DNA of 64,000 nucleotides from Cryptomeria japonica (GCF_030272615.1 NC_081409.1:880371220-880435219); one strand, 5' to 3'. Shown: positions 48,047-59,880, numbered from the stretch's first letter. Made by a program: numbers and translations. Notes: generated by a model not told the origin, from the sequence alone.

Positions 48047-48340
48047 AAAAGAAGAAAAATCCCAAAAAAGTGGAAAAGAAGAAAAATCTAAAAATAGTGA
48101 AAAAACAGAAAAATCCAAAAATAGTGAAAAAGAAGAAAAATCCAAAAACAGTGAAAAAAGCAGAAAAATCCAAAACAATGAAAAAGCAGAAAAATCGAAA
48201 AATGGTGAAAAAAAGCAGAAAAATCCAAAAACAGTGAAAAAAGAAAAAAAATCCAAAAACAGTGAAAAAGTAGAAAATCCAAAAACAGTGAAAAACAAAA
48301 AATACCAAATACAAAAAATACAAAAAAAATAAATATGAGA
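48047..48340 (+). repeat. Lys/Ser/Glu minisatellite after the element B integrase
   Basis: About eleven imperfect units of 24-27 bp around GAAAAATCCAAAAACAGTGA. In one frame it encodes repeated EKSKNSEK. It starts at the end of the integrase frame and could be a repeated C-terminal tail or non-coding. The reverse strand gives a meaningless Phe-rich ORF. Confidence 0.85.
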
Positions 48341-49965
48341 AAAAGTGCAATAAAAATAGATTGTGAAAACCTGGCACATAGGCACTATCTGTCAACTAGC
48401 TCTTCCATCTATTGGTTCATGCATCCTTCCGCTTGCATTCATTTTCCATCAGCGTTGTTCATATCCATCATAAAGCCTTTGTACATACGCAGGCATCACA
48501 GGTGATTTCTCATCATGGTTTGGATCATTGTATTTATCATAATAAAGTTTGTTTCTAGACTGGAGGAAAAATCTTGAACCTAGCTAGGGGCAAAAATATT
48601 CATCATTTTGGTCTTAATCAAATAGGTAGAACAATCATTAGGAAACACTTGTCAAGCGAAAAACTGAGACACATCCAATGTTGAACATAAGATCACATTG
48701 TCAAGTATCAACTATCACATATCAGTCTAAACATGAAAAACACATATCAATGGATGATATATTTTGACTAATGATTTTAACACTTTGACAATAATGGTTC
48801 AACTATTTTATCTTGATTTTCGCTATCATGATTTCTGAGTGACTCCATGATGTCTTTGACTAGAGGAACAAGGACAGAAAATGATTTATTTTTTTTCTAC
48901 TATCTGAAACTAATCGTTAATATGTATGAAGTTGTCTCATGGCATGATCATCAGAGTATCATAGAAGACATTTCGGACTTGCATATACAAATGGTTAATA
49001 TTGCCTATTTTACGCAAGCAACACTCAGGTCATCCTAGTTAAATCATATCTCTATGCTTGTTCTAACTTGCAATATCGAAACCCAAGAAAGTAGTGCTAA
49101 GGTCATCATGGTTCAATTATACCATTAATGTTTTCACTCATTTCCCACATTTTAAAGGCTCAATGATGAAACAAAGCAATGACCACATGACCAGTCCGAT
49201 CGCCGCATTGCATTTCATTCACATTTGCATTTGCATTTAGCTTGCATAGGATCACAAAATCCCATCTTATTCAAGGCCAAATCTATCGTAAGAATCATCA
49301 ATGTATCATCATAGGTGTATACACAATCAAAACGATGACTCAATCTCTTTCCATATTTGGTTGACCCAAAGAGAATCTTATGCTATTCCCCGAATGCACC
49401 AACATTAGTGCATCTAAATCTTCCTGCAACAAGATATCACCAAAATGTTAGTTCTTTATCCAATCAATTTTATCATTTCTATCAATCCATCTCATCTGAT
49501 CCATTCTCGCGTGTCTTATTTAGTATGAATCCTTCCTAGAACTAGACATTTTGATCAAGTCTTATATAGGATATATTGTTGTTGAAACCAGACACTTTGA
49601 TCATGTTTGTCTTATACAGGAGGTGCCATTCCTGAAACTAGACTTGATCTCAATCTCATCAATATAATAAATCTTATCAATTCAATCAAACTCTATCACT
49701 CATCACATCAAGAACCACATCAAAGTGATAGAAGAACTTTCACTTTCATCAATCAACGTTGCAAACATCAAATCATAATCTATCAAGAAATCAAATTCGC
49801 AAAGATCCAAAAACTCCAAAGGTCAATTATCTCAATTGATCTCCCGAGGGGGTATCATCGTATCATAATAATCAATGGCTGGGGCATCCTATCAAACCAA
49901 TATCTCATCACCATCATAAAAAATGAGATTATTTTTTGAATCAACACATCATCACACCTCACTTC
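48341..49965 (+). other. Element B 3' untranslated region
   Basis: About 1.6 kb without a recognisable gene or repeat; CATTTGCATTTGCATTT occurs near 49,220. Long 3' untranslated regions are common in Tat-like elements. Confidence 0.5.
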
Positions 49966-49979
49966 AAAGAGGGGCAAAA
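49966..49979 (+). promoter_or_regulatory. Element B polypurine tract
   Basis: CAAAGAGGGGCAAAA directly before the LTR start TGTATACACC. Confidence 0.88.
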
Positions 49980-51033
49980 TGTATACACCTAAAAATGGTA
50001 TGAAGATAATTAATTAAATAAGCAATTATTTAATTAACCCCCCTTCCCAATTTAATTGAATTCATTATAAATTTTTTTAAATCCCTTTCATCTACCTATT
50101 AATAAATCTAAGGATTTATTTGATAGGTTCATCTCAATAGTTCTCTTTGATTAATTAATCCTCCCCCGATTTAATTCATTCCTTCTAATCCCCTAATTAA
50201 TTAAAACAGATCAATGTATAGGTTGTTGAAAGTTAATTAGTCTTTTCCTATTATTTGAATTTTTAAATTCAAATTACCCACATGCCTCCTAACTTCTAAC
50301 TACCTAACCTAACCATCCCCTAACCTAACTCATTCCACCTAACCCTGAGTTTAACTAACCCTATCCTATCTTGCACATTCTAACCTCCTTATCCTAACCT
50401 CCTGTAGTGTGGATATTCTCCCCTTGAGACACATGGCACTTTTGCCACATGTCTCCCCCCTTGGAAACTTTCCCTATCATGAGAAAGGCTCCTTGACACT
50501 TGTCACCATAGAGATGACAAGTGTCCCTTCCTCCAACCTCTTCTCCAACTTCCTCAATCTTGGCCTTTGATATCTTCAGATCAGATCTTGACCATTGATT
50601 CCTGCCACCTTAGCTTTGGCCTTGGAATTCCTATAAATACCCCTCATTTTGGAGCAATAAGGATCCCTTGCATTCATATTTTCAGCATCATTACTATAGG
50701 AAATTTATATTTCAATTATCTAGTAATTAGCTTTTGGATTAATCATAGCATGTTAATCTAGTTTTTTAGATCACGCGTTTCATATCATTTTCATTATCAA
50801 TAATGATCAAATAGCTACTCATCTCTTGAGTTTCCACTTTGAAGGTCATTACGCTGCTGATAGCCAACCAATCCAACACCTTTAAAGTCCTCAAGAATAG
50901 AGGAAAATGGTACATTTTAAGGAAGGCTTATGGTTTGCATTTTTAATTTAGTTTTCAATTAAGCTTTCTATTATGTTTTTATTGTCTCATTATATGTATT
51001 TACCTTCTTATATAACATATTTTTAGCATCACA
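49980..51033 (+). repeat. Element B 3' LTR
   Basis: 1,054 bp; TGTATACACC to ATCACA; pairs with 33433-34501. Followed by ACAAT, the TSD. Confidence 0.95.
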
Positions 51034-51426
51034 ACAATGATATGTGATGCTGGCTTAAGCCCAAAATAATAATAACCAATCCATAGAACATCCCAATAAC
51101 ATGTAGAGAACATGTTAACATGATACCAGTCCGTAACCTAGATAGGTAGTGGACCTAATATGGGTTCACCACACCAAAGAAATGTCTCCAATAAGTTGAC
51201 GCATGATTAAGGATCACCTTTTGCATCCTAAATTCCATCTAGAAGCCACACCAAGACTACTTGCACATCCTATCAAAGATTCTCGGTGAAGGCTTTGTCT
51301 GTTAAACCTTAAATGCATGTTGGCAAGGGTTTATAAGACTGTATGATAGCATCTAATCACAAAGTTAATATCAACTAATCAAAACATGCTCTAGAAGAAT
51401 GTAACACAAAAAAGAAAACATACTCC
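51034..51426 (-). repeat. Element A 5' LTR, part 2 (continues from 33432)
   Basis: It continues the alignment to the left LTR of A (AACCAATCCATAGAAC, ATGTCTCCAAT, AAAACATGCTCTAGAAG) from where part 1 stops. It begins with the duplicated ACAAT. It is cut at about 51,426 by the LTR of element C. Confidence 0.9.
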
Positions 51427-53109
51427 TATTGGAATTTGGGCATTGAGTTGTCATTGATGTCAACCGGTTTGGCAAGGTCATGGGTAAGAAAGAAGGGGCG
51501 GTCAATATGATGGAAATTCACAATAGAGTGAGTAGACAAAAGGAAGGCTATTGGTAGACATGACTTGGGTCATCTACCAATGAAGAAGGATTACCAGTAA
51601 GGCATAAACCAGGATGAAGAGTGGGTGCATATTAACATGATGAGGAACAACCGGTAGAACAATAAACTGGTCTACAAGTTGACTGCCTACTTTTGAAGAA
51701 GAGGCAAAATTTAAAAGTTATCACAAACCACCATAGGTGAAAATATATTTCTGGTGTAGTGTACACTATCGGTTAGTAGAAGAAGAAGGTCTCACTAGTA
51801 AAGGGATGTACCAGTATGAGTTTTCTGAATGATCAAGTATGAACTAACTATGTGTCGATGAGCTAAATGACTGACCGTTCTCATTCCATGTGGAGCTCAA
51901 GATGGCAAACATGCAGAGGTTGTAAAGCCTCCATCAAATTGGTTATTGAAAGAGCTAGTTGACACTAATGAAACAACTACAAGTCATGGGATTGTAACTG
52001 ACTAATGCAGCTCGAGGAAGAAAGAATAATAGAGGAAGATCAAGGAGCAATTTGCACCTGGATCAATGCAAAGGAAATCAGATTGCAAGAAGACCTCGAA
52101 AAGGAAATAGCTGAGAACTTTATGAGTTGATAGATTTCAAGGTAGGAAATCTTGTACGTGATTTCTATCCTTAGAAAGTATGCATCGGATAATGGAAAAC
52201 ATGTACAGATGCATCCCTGGAGTATAGGTGATCGATCCAAGACATATTGGATTGTATCTCATGATGATTGTGTCAAGTAAAGGAAACCCTAACCCCTCAG
52301 TGTTTGAATGCATTCTTGGCAAGAAACCATGGTGATAAATATATGAGCTCAAGACAGAGCAATATGATGCTGGAGAGAAGAAAAAGAGAGAAGAGAGTTG
52401 AAGTGAAAAAGAGGATCATTTTGCCTTAGAATTTATTCTAAGAAATTTGCAGTGTAAGTGAGTGAGCAAATCAGTGAGAGGGTTTAACCACAGTGATTAA
52501 GTACAGGTATAATTGTAGTACAACAATTAAGAAAACAGGTGAAGTGTGGTAGAGTAAGAAAGCATCCAAGTGTGACACAATGTGTGGTGATACTATGAGA
52601 GAGAGAGAGAGAGAGATAATAGAGTCCAAGAATCTAACAAAGTAATCTCACAACAAGTAATGTGAGATTCAGTGGAGGAGAAAAGACAATCAACTGACAG
52701 TAAGATATTTGATCAAGAGTTGTAGAATTCGTTTGCAACAAGAAGCCTTAACTATATCTAAATTGTATTTCAATATACATTGCCAAGTTAGAGCTTGGTG
52801 CAGGGGTTGGTGCTCCTTGGCTTGGTGCCCTAAATCTTTGTAATCCAGTGTTTTACCTATGAGGCTAGATTAGAGAAGTAGTCTCTAATAGATTTTATCA
52901 CTGAGGTTTTTTCCATATTGGATTTTCCTCATACATCTAGTGTTATGAGTTGCATTTGTGTGATTGATCTCTTTGGCTTTCCTTCCTATTTTACTGATTT
53001 GATTATTTATTTTTGAAGTTAATAACAGGTATTCTGAGGCTTCTTTGAAAGGTCAAAATATTTAGAACCATTGATTCACCCCCCTCTTAGTGATACTCTG
53101 TGTTCAACA
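51427..53109 (+). repeat. Element C 5' LTR, with (GA)10
   Basis: It starts TATTGGAATTTGGG (TG changed to TA) and ends TTCAACA; about 1,683 bp. A (GA)10 microsatellite lies at 52597-52616. The terminal block GATTCACCCCCCTCTTAG is near 53,074. The exact left edge is inferred from where the match to the LTR of A stops. Confidence 0.82.
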
Positions 53110-53111
53110 AT

Positions 53112-53123
53112 TGGTATCAGAGC
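53112..53123 (+). promoter_or_regulatory. Element C primer-binding site (tRNA-iMet)
   Basis: TGGTATCAGAGC, two bases after the LTR end; identical to those of D and E. Confidence 0.93.
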
Positions 53124-53175
53124 CTAGGTTAACAGTTATCTTTAAACCTTGGGTAGATTTTGGACTTTGAACACA

Positions 53176-55256
53176 ATGGCAAGAAATGAGTCTGCTTCCT
53201 CAAAAGCCCCCATGTTTGATGGATCCAACTATGCCTTCTAGAGAAGAAGAATGGAGACCTATATTTCCTCCCTGGGTTTTGATTTGTAAATTTCTGTCAA
53301 GAATGGGTATGTTGTTCCTAGTGTTTCTCCCACTGATCCGGATGCCAAAAAGAGTATGAGAACAATGCAAAGGCCAAACATGCTAGCTTAAGTGGGTTGT
53401 CTGATAATGAGTTTGTCAAAGTCATCCACTATGTTTCGGCAAAAGAGACTCGAGATAAATTACAAAGGTTGTTTGAAAGAGATACAAAAGTCAAAGAGGC
53501 CAAGTTGCAAGCACTAAGGGTCCAACTTGAAAGCATCAAGATGAAAGATGATGAAAATATTGCAGACTATCTTCACAGATTTGATGAAGCTACAAACACC
53601 ATCACAGGACTTGGAGAAGAGATTGCAAATGAGATTCTTGTCAAGGAGGTACTTAGATCTCTCACACCCAAGTATGATACTAAGATTTCTTCCATAGAAG
53701 AAGCCAATGATCTGAAGACTTTTATAATGGATGAGTTATTTGGATCACTGACAGCCTATGAGATAAGAACAACTAGTGATACTTCCTTAAGGAAAGAAGT
53801 GGCATTCAACATCACCAAAAAGGGGAAAGAAGTAGCTACTCATAAAGAATCTAGTGAATATTCTGATGCAGAAGTAGCAAACTTTGTTAGGAAGCTCAAA
53901 AGAGGATCTGATCGGTATAAAGGAAATATACCACTTAAATGTTTCAACTATGGGAAGGTCAGACGCTTTGTTGCAAATTGTCCTCACAAAGAAACTGGTG
54001 GAGATGAGTCAAGAGAGTTCAGAAAATCTACAGGAAAAGATAGAGAAAGAAACGACTACCGGCAAGGAAGGAGAGGCTACCAGAATCAGAACAACCTATA
54101 TACTATTGAAGATGATACAAAAGATGCAAAAAATGCATCAAAAGATGATTACCATGAGAATGATAGAAAAATCAATCTCTTCATGGCACTTGGTGATCTA
54201 GTTGATGAAGATGTTGAAGAGGAGGATATTGAAGTTGAAGTGGACTTGGAAGGTGAACTTATCAGTGCTCTTGAGGAATTGAGTAAAACAAGAAGAGAAA
54301 TAAAAAAGGTCAAGCTTACTATAGTATATGAATAAGATCTCTTGAAGCAATCTCTGGATGAGTCCAGTCAAGTTATATTTGACTTGAAATTATAGCTGGA
54401 AGAAACTAAGAGGAGATGTGAAGCTACATCCTCTAGTCTGACAAAGAAGGAAAAGCAGCATCAAGAGTTGGAAGCAGAAATAGTGAAGCTAACAAAGGAG
54501 CTTGACAAAAGTAAGGATGAAATAAAGATACAGAGGAAATATGAAGGCAACACCAAGGCCTTAGACAAGATGTTGAGCAAATAGAAGCAATCCAAAGACA
54601 CTGGTGGTTTAGGCTTTGAAGAAGGTCAAATTTCAACCCACAAAGATAAATCTGGCAAAAAAATAAATTTCACCTCTTTAATTGAAGGTGAAGAAAAGAA
54701 GACATTCACTGTAGGCAAGAATATTGGTAAAAAGACATATGCAAGTGCTATTGGAAATGACCACTCAAATCAGTATACAACAATGAACCGGAGGCCATAC
54801 TTCTTGTATCAACATGCAAATCCAAGGAGAAATGCAAGAGTTAACCATGAAGCATTCACCAGATTCAAAAACATGAAGGGAAGACCCTTGATGAGGTAGT
54901 CCCATTCAGGACTAAGGCAACCTAACCGGTATGTTTCAAACTTTAATGGTTACTATTACGAGTGTAACAAATTTGGGCATAGAATAGCTGACTGTAGATT
55001 AATCAATAAGCCCTCTATGGGTTTTGAAAGTAGAAATCCATTTAATGCACTCTGGGATATGAATGTTGTCTATTATCAGTGCAATGGATATGGTCATAAG
55101 AGTTTTGAATTTAGGAAGACTAAATTGGTACCCTTCAATAATCTTAAGGATGTTCCTTTATATGAAGATGTAAAATGCTATAACTATCAAGAGTTTGGAC
55201 ACATAGAAAAGTGTAAAAAATGGAAGATCAAGAAGAAGAAGAAAAATCTTGATTAA
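53176..55256 (+). pseudogene. Element C gag with coiled-coil and multi-knuckle extension
   Basis: The ATG at 53176 (MARNESASSKAPMFDGSNYAF) is followed by TAG where relatives have Trp, a TAA, and a frameshift near 53,355. The UBN2 capsid is then open from 53397 (LRVQLESIKMKDDENIADYL, IVKEVLRSLTPKYD-like). A knuckle, CFNYGKVRRFVANC, has lost its second Cys and His. A long coiled coil (54,250-54,580), GGLGFEEG (54603-54626) and further degenerate knuckles follow: YYECNKFGHRIADC (first Cys lost), VYYQCNGYGHKSFEF, CYNYQEFGHIEKC. The extension (coiled coil, GLGF, knuckles) is the same as ORF1 of D, E and F. Confidence 0.88.
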
Positions 55257-56690
55257 GAACCCATAACTGAACCTGAGCAGAATATAGCAACTAACAAGAA
55301 GAAGGAAACCAAACTGATATGGGCTGAGAAAGAAAAGGAAAAGGCAGAATCAAGTCTGATAATGTAGACTTCCTTACATGCTAAAGGGAAAAAGCTATGG
55401 GTTGTAGATAGTGGTTACTCCAACCACATGACTGGTGACAAAAAGAAATGCATCAAAATTGAAGACTGGAATGGAGGTTTAGTAAGGTTTGGAGACAACT
55501 CATCCATCAAAATAAAGGGAAAAGGCACTCTAAGTATTGATGAAAAATTGAAGGCACATGATGTATATTATGTGGAAGGCCTAAAGCACAATCTGTTGTG
55601 AGTGAGTCAGATGTATGACAAAGGCTACAAATTCACCTTTGACTCAACTAGTTCCCAAATAAAGAAAGATAGTATTGGTCAAGTTGTGGCAGAAGGAAAG
55701 AGAACAAATGGCAATGTATATAATCTGAAGGAATTCTATGAGTCCCAATGCATGTTAGGACAAGTTGATGAAAGTTGATGGTGTCACTGAATATTAGGCC
55801 ACATAAACTTTGATAACCTAGTTGTAGTAATAAGAAAGGGGTATGTGAGGAATATTTCACCCATCATCAAACCGGTAAGCACACTTTGTGATGAATGTGT
55901 GAAAGTTAAGAAAACTAAGGTGACCTTTAGGAGAAAAGAGCACAACATCTCAAGACCACTTGAAATTGTGCACATAGATCTATGTGGTCCAACGGGGACA
56001 AGAGAACTTGTAGGAGAAAGATACTTTATGGTCTTTATTGATGACTACTTAAGAATGACACGGGTCACATTCTTGCAAGATAAGTCACAAGCATTTGAAA
56101 GATTTGAGATCTTTAGGAAGATAGTGGAGAAAGAAAGTGGGCGTAGGTTAAAATGCCTAAGATCAGACTGGGGTGGAGAGTTTACATAAAATAAATTTGA
56201 AGATTATATTGAAAAATATGGAATTAGAAGGCAATACTCAGCCCCTAGGATACCACAACAAAATGGTGTGGTAGAAAGGAAGAACAGGACAATCAAGGAG
56301 ATGGCCAGAACCATGTTAAATGAGGCCAACCTTCCAGACACATATTGGAAGGAAGTTGTTCATACTTATGCATATACTTTGAAATGGGTTCAATTAAGAA
56401 CAAACAACAGAATGACACCTTATGAGTTGTGGTATAACCAGAAGCCATCAGTCAAATACTTCAAAGTATTTAGAAGCAAGTGCTTTATCAAGAAAGATAT
56501 GGATGGTATAGGAAGTTTTGACTCTAGGAATGATGAAGGAGTCTTCCTTGTTTACTCATCTAACAACAAGGCCTACAAATGTTAGACCAAAAGACTAAGA
56601 AGAGTCATTGAGAGTGTGCATGTAAAAGTTGATGATGATATGCACAAAGGATGTCCACCATAGGTTAACTAGTATGATAATTCCAATGAT
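55257..56690 (+). pseudogene. Element C protease and integrase
   Basis: Protease: LWVVDSGYSNHMTGD with Asp-Ser-Gly (about 55,405), then DVYYVEGLKHNLL. Integrase: the HHCC module is decayed (CDECVKVKKTK remains), but the core is well kept: VHIDLCGPTGT, LRSDWGGEFT, then a TAA, and QQNGVVERKNRTI. All three DDE residues are present. The C-terminal part has FDSRNDEGVFLVYSSNNKAY. Stops at about 55,600, 55,779, 56,187 and 56,584. It is the best preserved copia integrase in the window. Confidence 0.9.
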
Positions 56691-56939
56691 GAAGATGATG
56701 AAGCTTAGTTACAAATTGAATCAGAGGAAGCATCCAAGAAGGCTTCCAACTAGTATGTACAGTTGAATCTCCTAGAAGAGAAAATTTGGGGAAATAAGAG
56801 TGATGGTGTGCAGACTAGAAGAAGACTTGCCCAGAATGATGAGCAAGTCAACCTCTGCCTCATCATTAAAGTTGAACCCAAAACATTCAATGAGGCCAGC
56901 AAAAGACAAGAATGGATGGATGCCATGGAAGAAGAAATT
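56691..56939 (+). pseudogene. Element C reverse transcriptase, N-terminal stub
   Basis: It contains RRLAQNDEQVNLCLIIKVEP and FNEASKRQEWMDAMEEE, the segment that precedes the RT palm in copia elements (EP.TF.EA....W..AM..E). It ends inside a codon at the start of the LTR of D. Confidence 0.85.
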
Positions 56940-58106
56940 GTTGGCATTTTTGATGTTTATGTTGTGATTGTCATTGATGGACACACACTTGTACTAAGGA
57001 CCCCTTCATATGTATGAGCTAGAGCTCAACCGGTATTTGTTCCAACCGGTATGTTGTATTCTAGTCTTTAGACTAATGATTTTGTAGAATGTGTTTCTTG
57101 GTCTGAAGCAGCATGACGACCCCAAGCAGTTCGTGGATCTCAACCGGTACAAGGGAGCAAAGTGGCATAACACATTCTTACCAGTCTTCATTTTTTTGCC
57201 AAACCGGCAACCGATATTTTGTATGAACCGGTAATACTCTGTGATGAGTTACCAACCGACATTTTGTGATGAGTTACCAACCCATCGATTGATTGATGGT
57301 GCCGACACACTGATAGTTCTTTTTGTGTCATGTTACTGAGTATGTCTAGATTCATTGAACCTAGGAAATTGTAATGTAATCCTATTGGACCGACATGAAA
57401 TCAGATTACTTTAAAAGGACATCATGTTTGGGGTTTTGAAAGGTTGAAACTATTGCTAAAAGGGTTTATGTTGTGGCTAGGGTTTAAGGTGGTAGTTGAG
57501 TTGTTGAAGAACAATCTTATCTGAGAAGATCGAGTTGTAAATAGAAAGAGATAGAGAAGAAAGATGTAATGCTAAAGTGCATTAGCAGTGAACTATACTG
57601 GATCTAATCAAGCAGTTTGTGCTATAAGATAGATCAAACACTTGTTGATTACTCACATCTTTGACAAGTCTGTAGCCCGTAACTGGGTAGGCTTCAAAGC
57701 CTTCGTAAAATCTTCTAACAAGGTGGTTCACTTGTGTGAATCTGAAATCCTCTAACAAGGTAGTCTTTAATTGGACTTATCTCCTAAGAGAGATTGAGAT
57801 TCCTAATAGGATTTGTTCTAGTGAAGAACATTGTAAGACCTTAACCAGTCTGGTTTCTATTCTACAGATAGTGACTTGTGAGTTCCATCTCACCATGGTT
57901 TTTCCCAATTGGGTTTCCACATCAGATATCTTGTGTTATGGTTGTATTGATTTTGTGGGTGAATGCTTTATTCTCATTTTGGTTTGCTTGTGTGATAACC
58001 GGTCTGTCTGTTAGACTGTTTTACCAGTTTATCTTCAGACTGTGTAAGTGTTTAAGTACAGAGATTTTTTGGCATACTAATTCACCCCCCCTCTTAGTAT
58101 TCATCA
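56940..58106 (+). repeat. Element D 5' LTR
   Basis: 1,167 bp; TGTTGGCATTTTTG to TTCATCA. It matches 63553-64000 over the available length, except that the 3' copy lacks about 38 bp between repeated GTGATGAGTTACCAAC words near 57,240-57,280. ACCGGT words are frequent. The terminal block ATTCACCCCCCCTCTTAG lies at 58,079-58,096. Confidence 0.94.
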
Positions 58107-58108
58107 AT

Positions 58109-58120
58109 TGGTATCAGAGC
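58109..58120 (+). promoter_or_regulatory. Element D primer-binding site (tRNA-iMet)
   Basis: TGGTATCAGAGC, two bases after the LTR; perfect. Confidence 0.93.
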
Positions 58121-58156
58121 CTACCTTTCTATAAGTTTAACCACTTGGAAAGAGAT

Positions 58157-59434
58157 ATGGGGGAATACACTTTGAGGGAACCTACTCAATAGCTCAGTAA
58201 GTCTGAGCAAGCCTATGATGATCTTATGGTCAAATACAAGGCATCTGAAGCAAAAAGGAGAGAACATGCAGAAAAGCTGATGGAGCTATCAGAAAGTAGT
58301 TCTGAAGATGAAGCTAATATGGAAGCCATGATTGCAGAAGTGAATAAGCTGAATGATTCAAACTCCAATCTGAGAAAGGAGTTGGAAGGACTGACTATCT
58401 GGTTTAGTCAAGAGCTTGAGAACCGTAGGAAAGCTGAAGATCAGATAAAGGATAGAGATCATGAGATCTCCAAGTTGAAACAAGAGATTAGTGCACTGAT
58501 TGCTCACCTTCATGAGAGTAGGATGGAAAAGGAAGACATGCAAGGTGAACTGAACATAACCATCTCTGAAAATGCAAGTCTAATGGAGACAAATACTGCT
58601 ATTTCCAAAGAACTCTCTCAGTCAAAGGAAATACTTGCTAAGTTTGGCAAAAGTACTGTCAAGCTAAAGCAAAATCTTGAGTCATCTACACTGGCAAAGA
58701 ATACCAATGGTCTTGGTTTCTCTGGACATGAGGAAGGAGAATCCTCAGGAATAAATGCTGAAGCATCAAAGAAGCAACCTACACTCAAAGGAAAAGGTAA
58801 GCAAAAATTCAAACCTGTTTTCTTTAACTGTCTTAAAGAAGGACACACTACCAATGTATGTAGGAGCAAAGCCTACAATAATTTTCCATATTTTATCAAC
58901 AATGTACCTAGATCCAATAAGTTCAATGGTCATTGTTATGCATGCAACAAGTTTGGGCATAGAGCATCTGAATGCAGGTCTGTCATGAACAATACCAGAA
59001 GATATCCTCAAAGGACCCAAGGAGCTGGTCTGGAATCTTTTGTAACTCAGAACCCCAACTAGTTCAATGCCTACAATTATCAGTCAAGCAATAATGGTTA
59101 TCAACCAGCAACTAGATGGAGAGAAAATTGTTGGATTTGTCATGGACATGGACACACTGTGGCTACACATAGAAGGAAGAATGGAAATATGAACAATGGA
59201 CCTTGGAGAGCACCTAGATTGGTTTGCTATCACTGCAACAAACCAGGTCACATTGCAAGATTCTGTAGAAGAAAAAAGAGTATATCTAATGATATATCGG
59301 TCACTCAGAAAGGAGAAGTTGATGTTGAAAAAGTTCAAACAGACATGAACAAAACTTGGAGGAAGAAACCAACAATGTTGGAAGAGGAACTAGTTTCTAC
59401 ACCTAGTGTGGAAATATCAGAACTGATAAACTAA
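58157..59434 (+). pseudogene. Element D ORF1: coiled-coil zinc-knuckle Gag-like protein
   Basis: The ATG at 58157 opens MGEYTLREPTQ; a TAG at 58190 and another at 59060 are the only stops in about 425 codons, all in one frame. Residues 20-190 are a charged coiled coil (KASEAKRREHAEKLMELS, SSSEDEANMEAM). NGLGFSG (about 58,706) is followed by a Lys/Gly-rich stretch and knuckles: FFNCLKEGHTTNVC (first Cys lost), CYACNKFGHRASEC (intact), CWICHGHGHTVATH (last Cys is His) and CYHCNKPGHIARFC (intact). No UBN2 capsid is present. Presumed RNA-binding particle protein. Gene order matches E and F. Confidence 0.87.
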
Positions 59435-59880
59435 GCTCCAAAGAGGCTTAGGGGGAGAAAATAGCAAAATAATTGTGAACCCCCAGTTACATCGGTAAAA
59501 GACCTTAACTGGTATGTGATACCTATCGCTCAGCAGAAAACTAGAAACGGTAAAAGAGGAAAATTAGGGTTTTCACCCTAATGGAGGAGCATTAATGGTG
59601 GTAGGTGAGAGACATGTATGAAAGCATATTTCAAATCATTTCTCACTATCTATTTTCAAGCAAAGAAAAGTTTTCAAGTGTAGAGTGAAGAAAAGGCGAT
59701 TTAAGCTAAGATTTGAAGAAATTGATAAATCTTGAAGGAGATTCAAATCCAGTTTGCAAGCGGTCGTGGAGAACACAAAGTGGTGATTTGGCAATCGACA
59801 AAGAGTGAAGTGAAGTAGAATCAGGAAGCCCTAAATTCGTGTTGTAAAGGTATTTTTCGTGTTCTTGAAAATACTCAACA
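59435..59880 (+). other. Element D spacer between ORF1 and ORF2
   Basis: 446 bp without ORF. AAAGGTATTTTTC at 59846-59858 is about 23 bases before the ORF2 ATG, as in E and F. Confidence 0.6.

Larger units (their letters stand above)
33433..51033 (+). mobile_element. Element B: Tat-like Ty3/gypsy element without RT
   Basis: LTRs at 33433-34501 and 49980-51033 start TGTATACACC and end ATCACA. The TSD ACAAT is perfect (33428-33432 and 51034-51038). Total 17.6 kb, of which 6.6 kb is the nested element E and 0.5 kb a solo LTR. It keeps a protease, an extra (Tat-type) RNase H and an integrase, in that order, but shows neither a capsid-type gag nor RT. The long leader holds 21-bp tandem repeats. 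Two residues that should be catalytic are changed (see the aRH and integrase entries). Confidence 0.92.
26853..51426 (-). mobile_element. Element A: copia retrotransposon, host of nested insertions
   Basis: The left LTR (26853-28127) and the internal region (28128-32721) are contiguous. The right LTR is split: 32722-33432 continues at 51034-51426, interrupted by the 17.6-kb element B, and is then cut again by element C; the rest should lie beyond C and D, outside the window. Minus-strand order: primer-binding site, gag, protease, integrase, RT, RNase H, polypurine tract. It resembles copia-1 throughout. Its left flank is the G-patch ORF. Confidence 0.92.
51427..56939 (+). mobile_element. Element C: copia retrotransposon, cut by element D
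   Basis: 5' LTR, iMet primer-binding site, gag with long C-terminal extension, protease, integrase and the start of RT. The sequence stops at 56939 in the RT N-terminus (EWMDAMEEE), where element D begins. The remainder of C should follow D, beyond the window. C is a different family from A and copia-1: its Gag is longer and its LTR is 1.68 kb. Confidence 0.92.

Noticed and set aside
48012-48395. Phe-rich ORFs on the minus strand
   Set aside because: Antisense of the A-rich minisatellite after the B integrase.
53111-53124. tRNA gene fragment
   Set aside because: Only 12 bases complementary to the tRNA 3' end are present, at the LTR junction; this is a primer-binding site and no tRNA gene is seen.
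57736-58192. Two overlapping ORFs of about 100 codons at the end of the D 5' LTR
   Set aside because: They lie in the LTR and cross the primer-binding site; no protein similarity and no matching frame in E or F LTRs.
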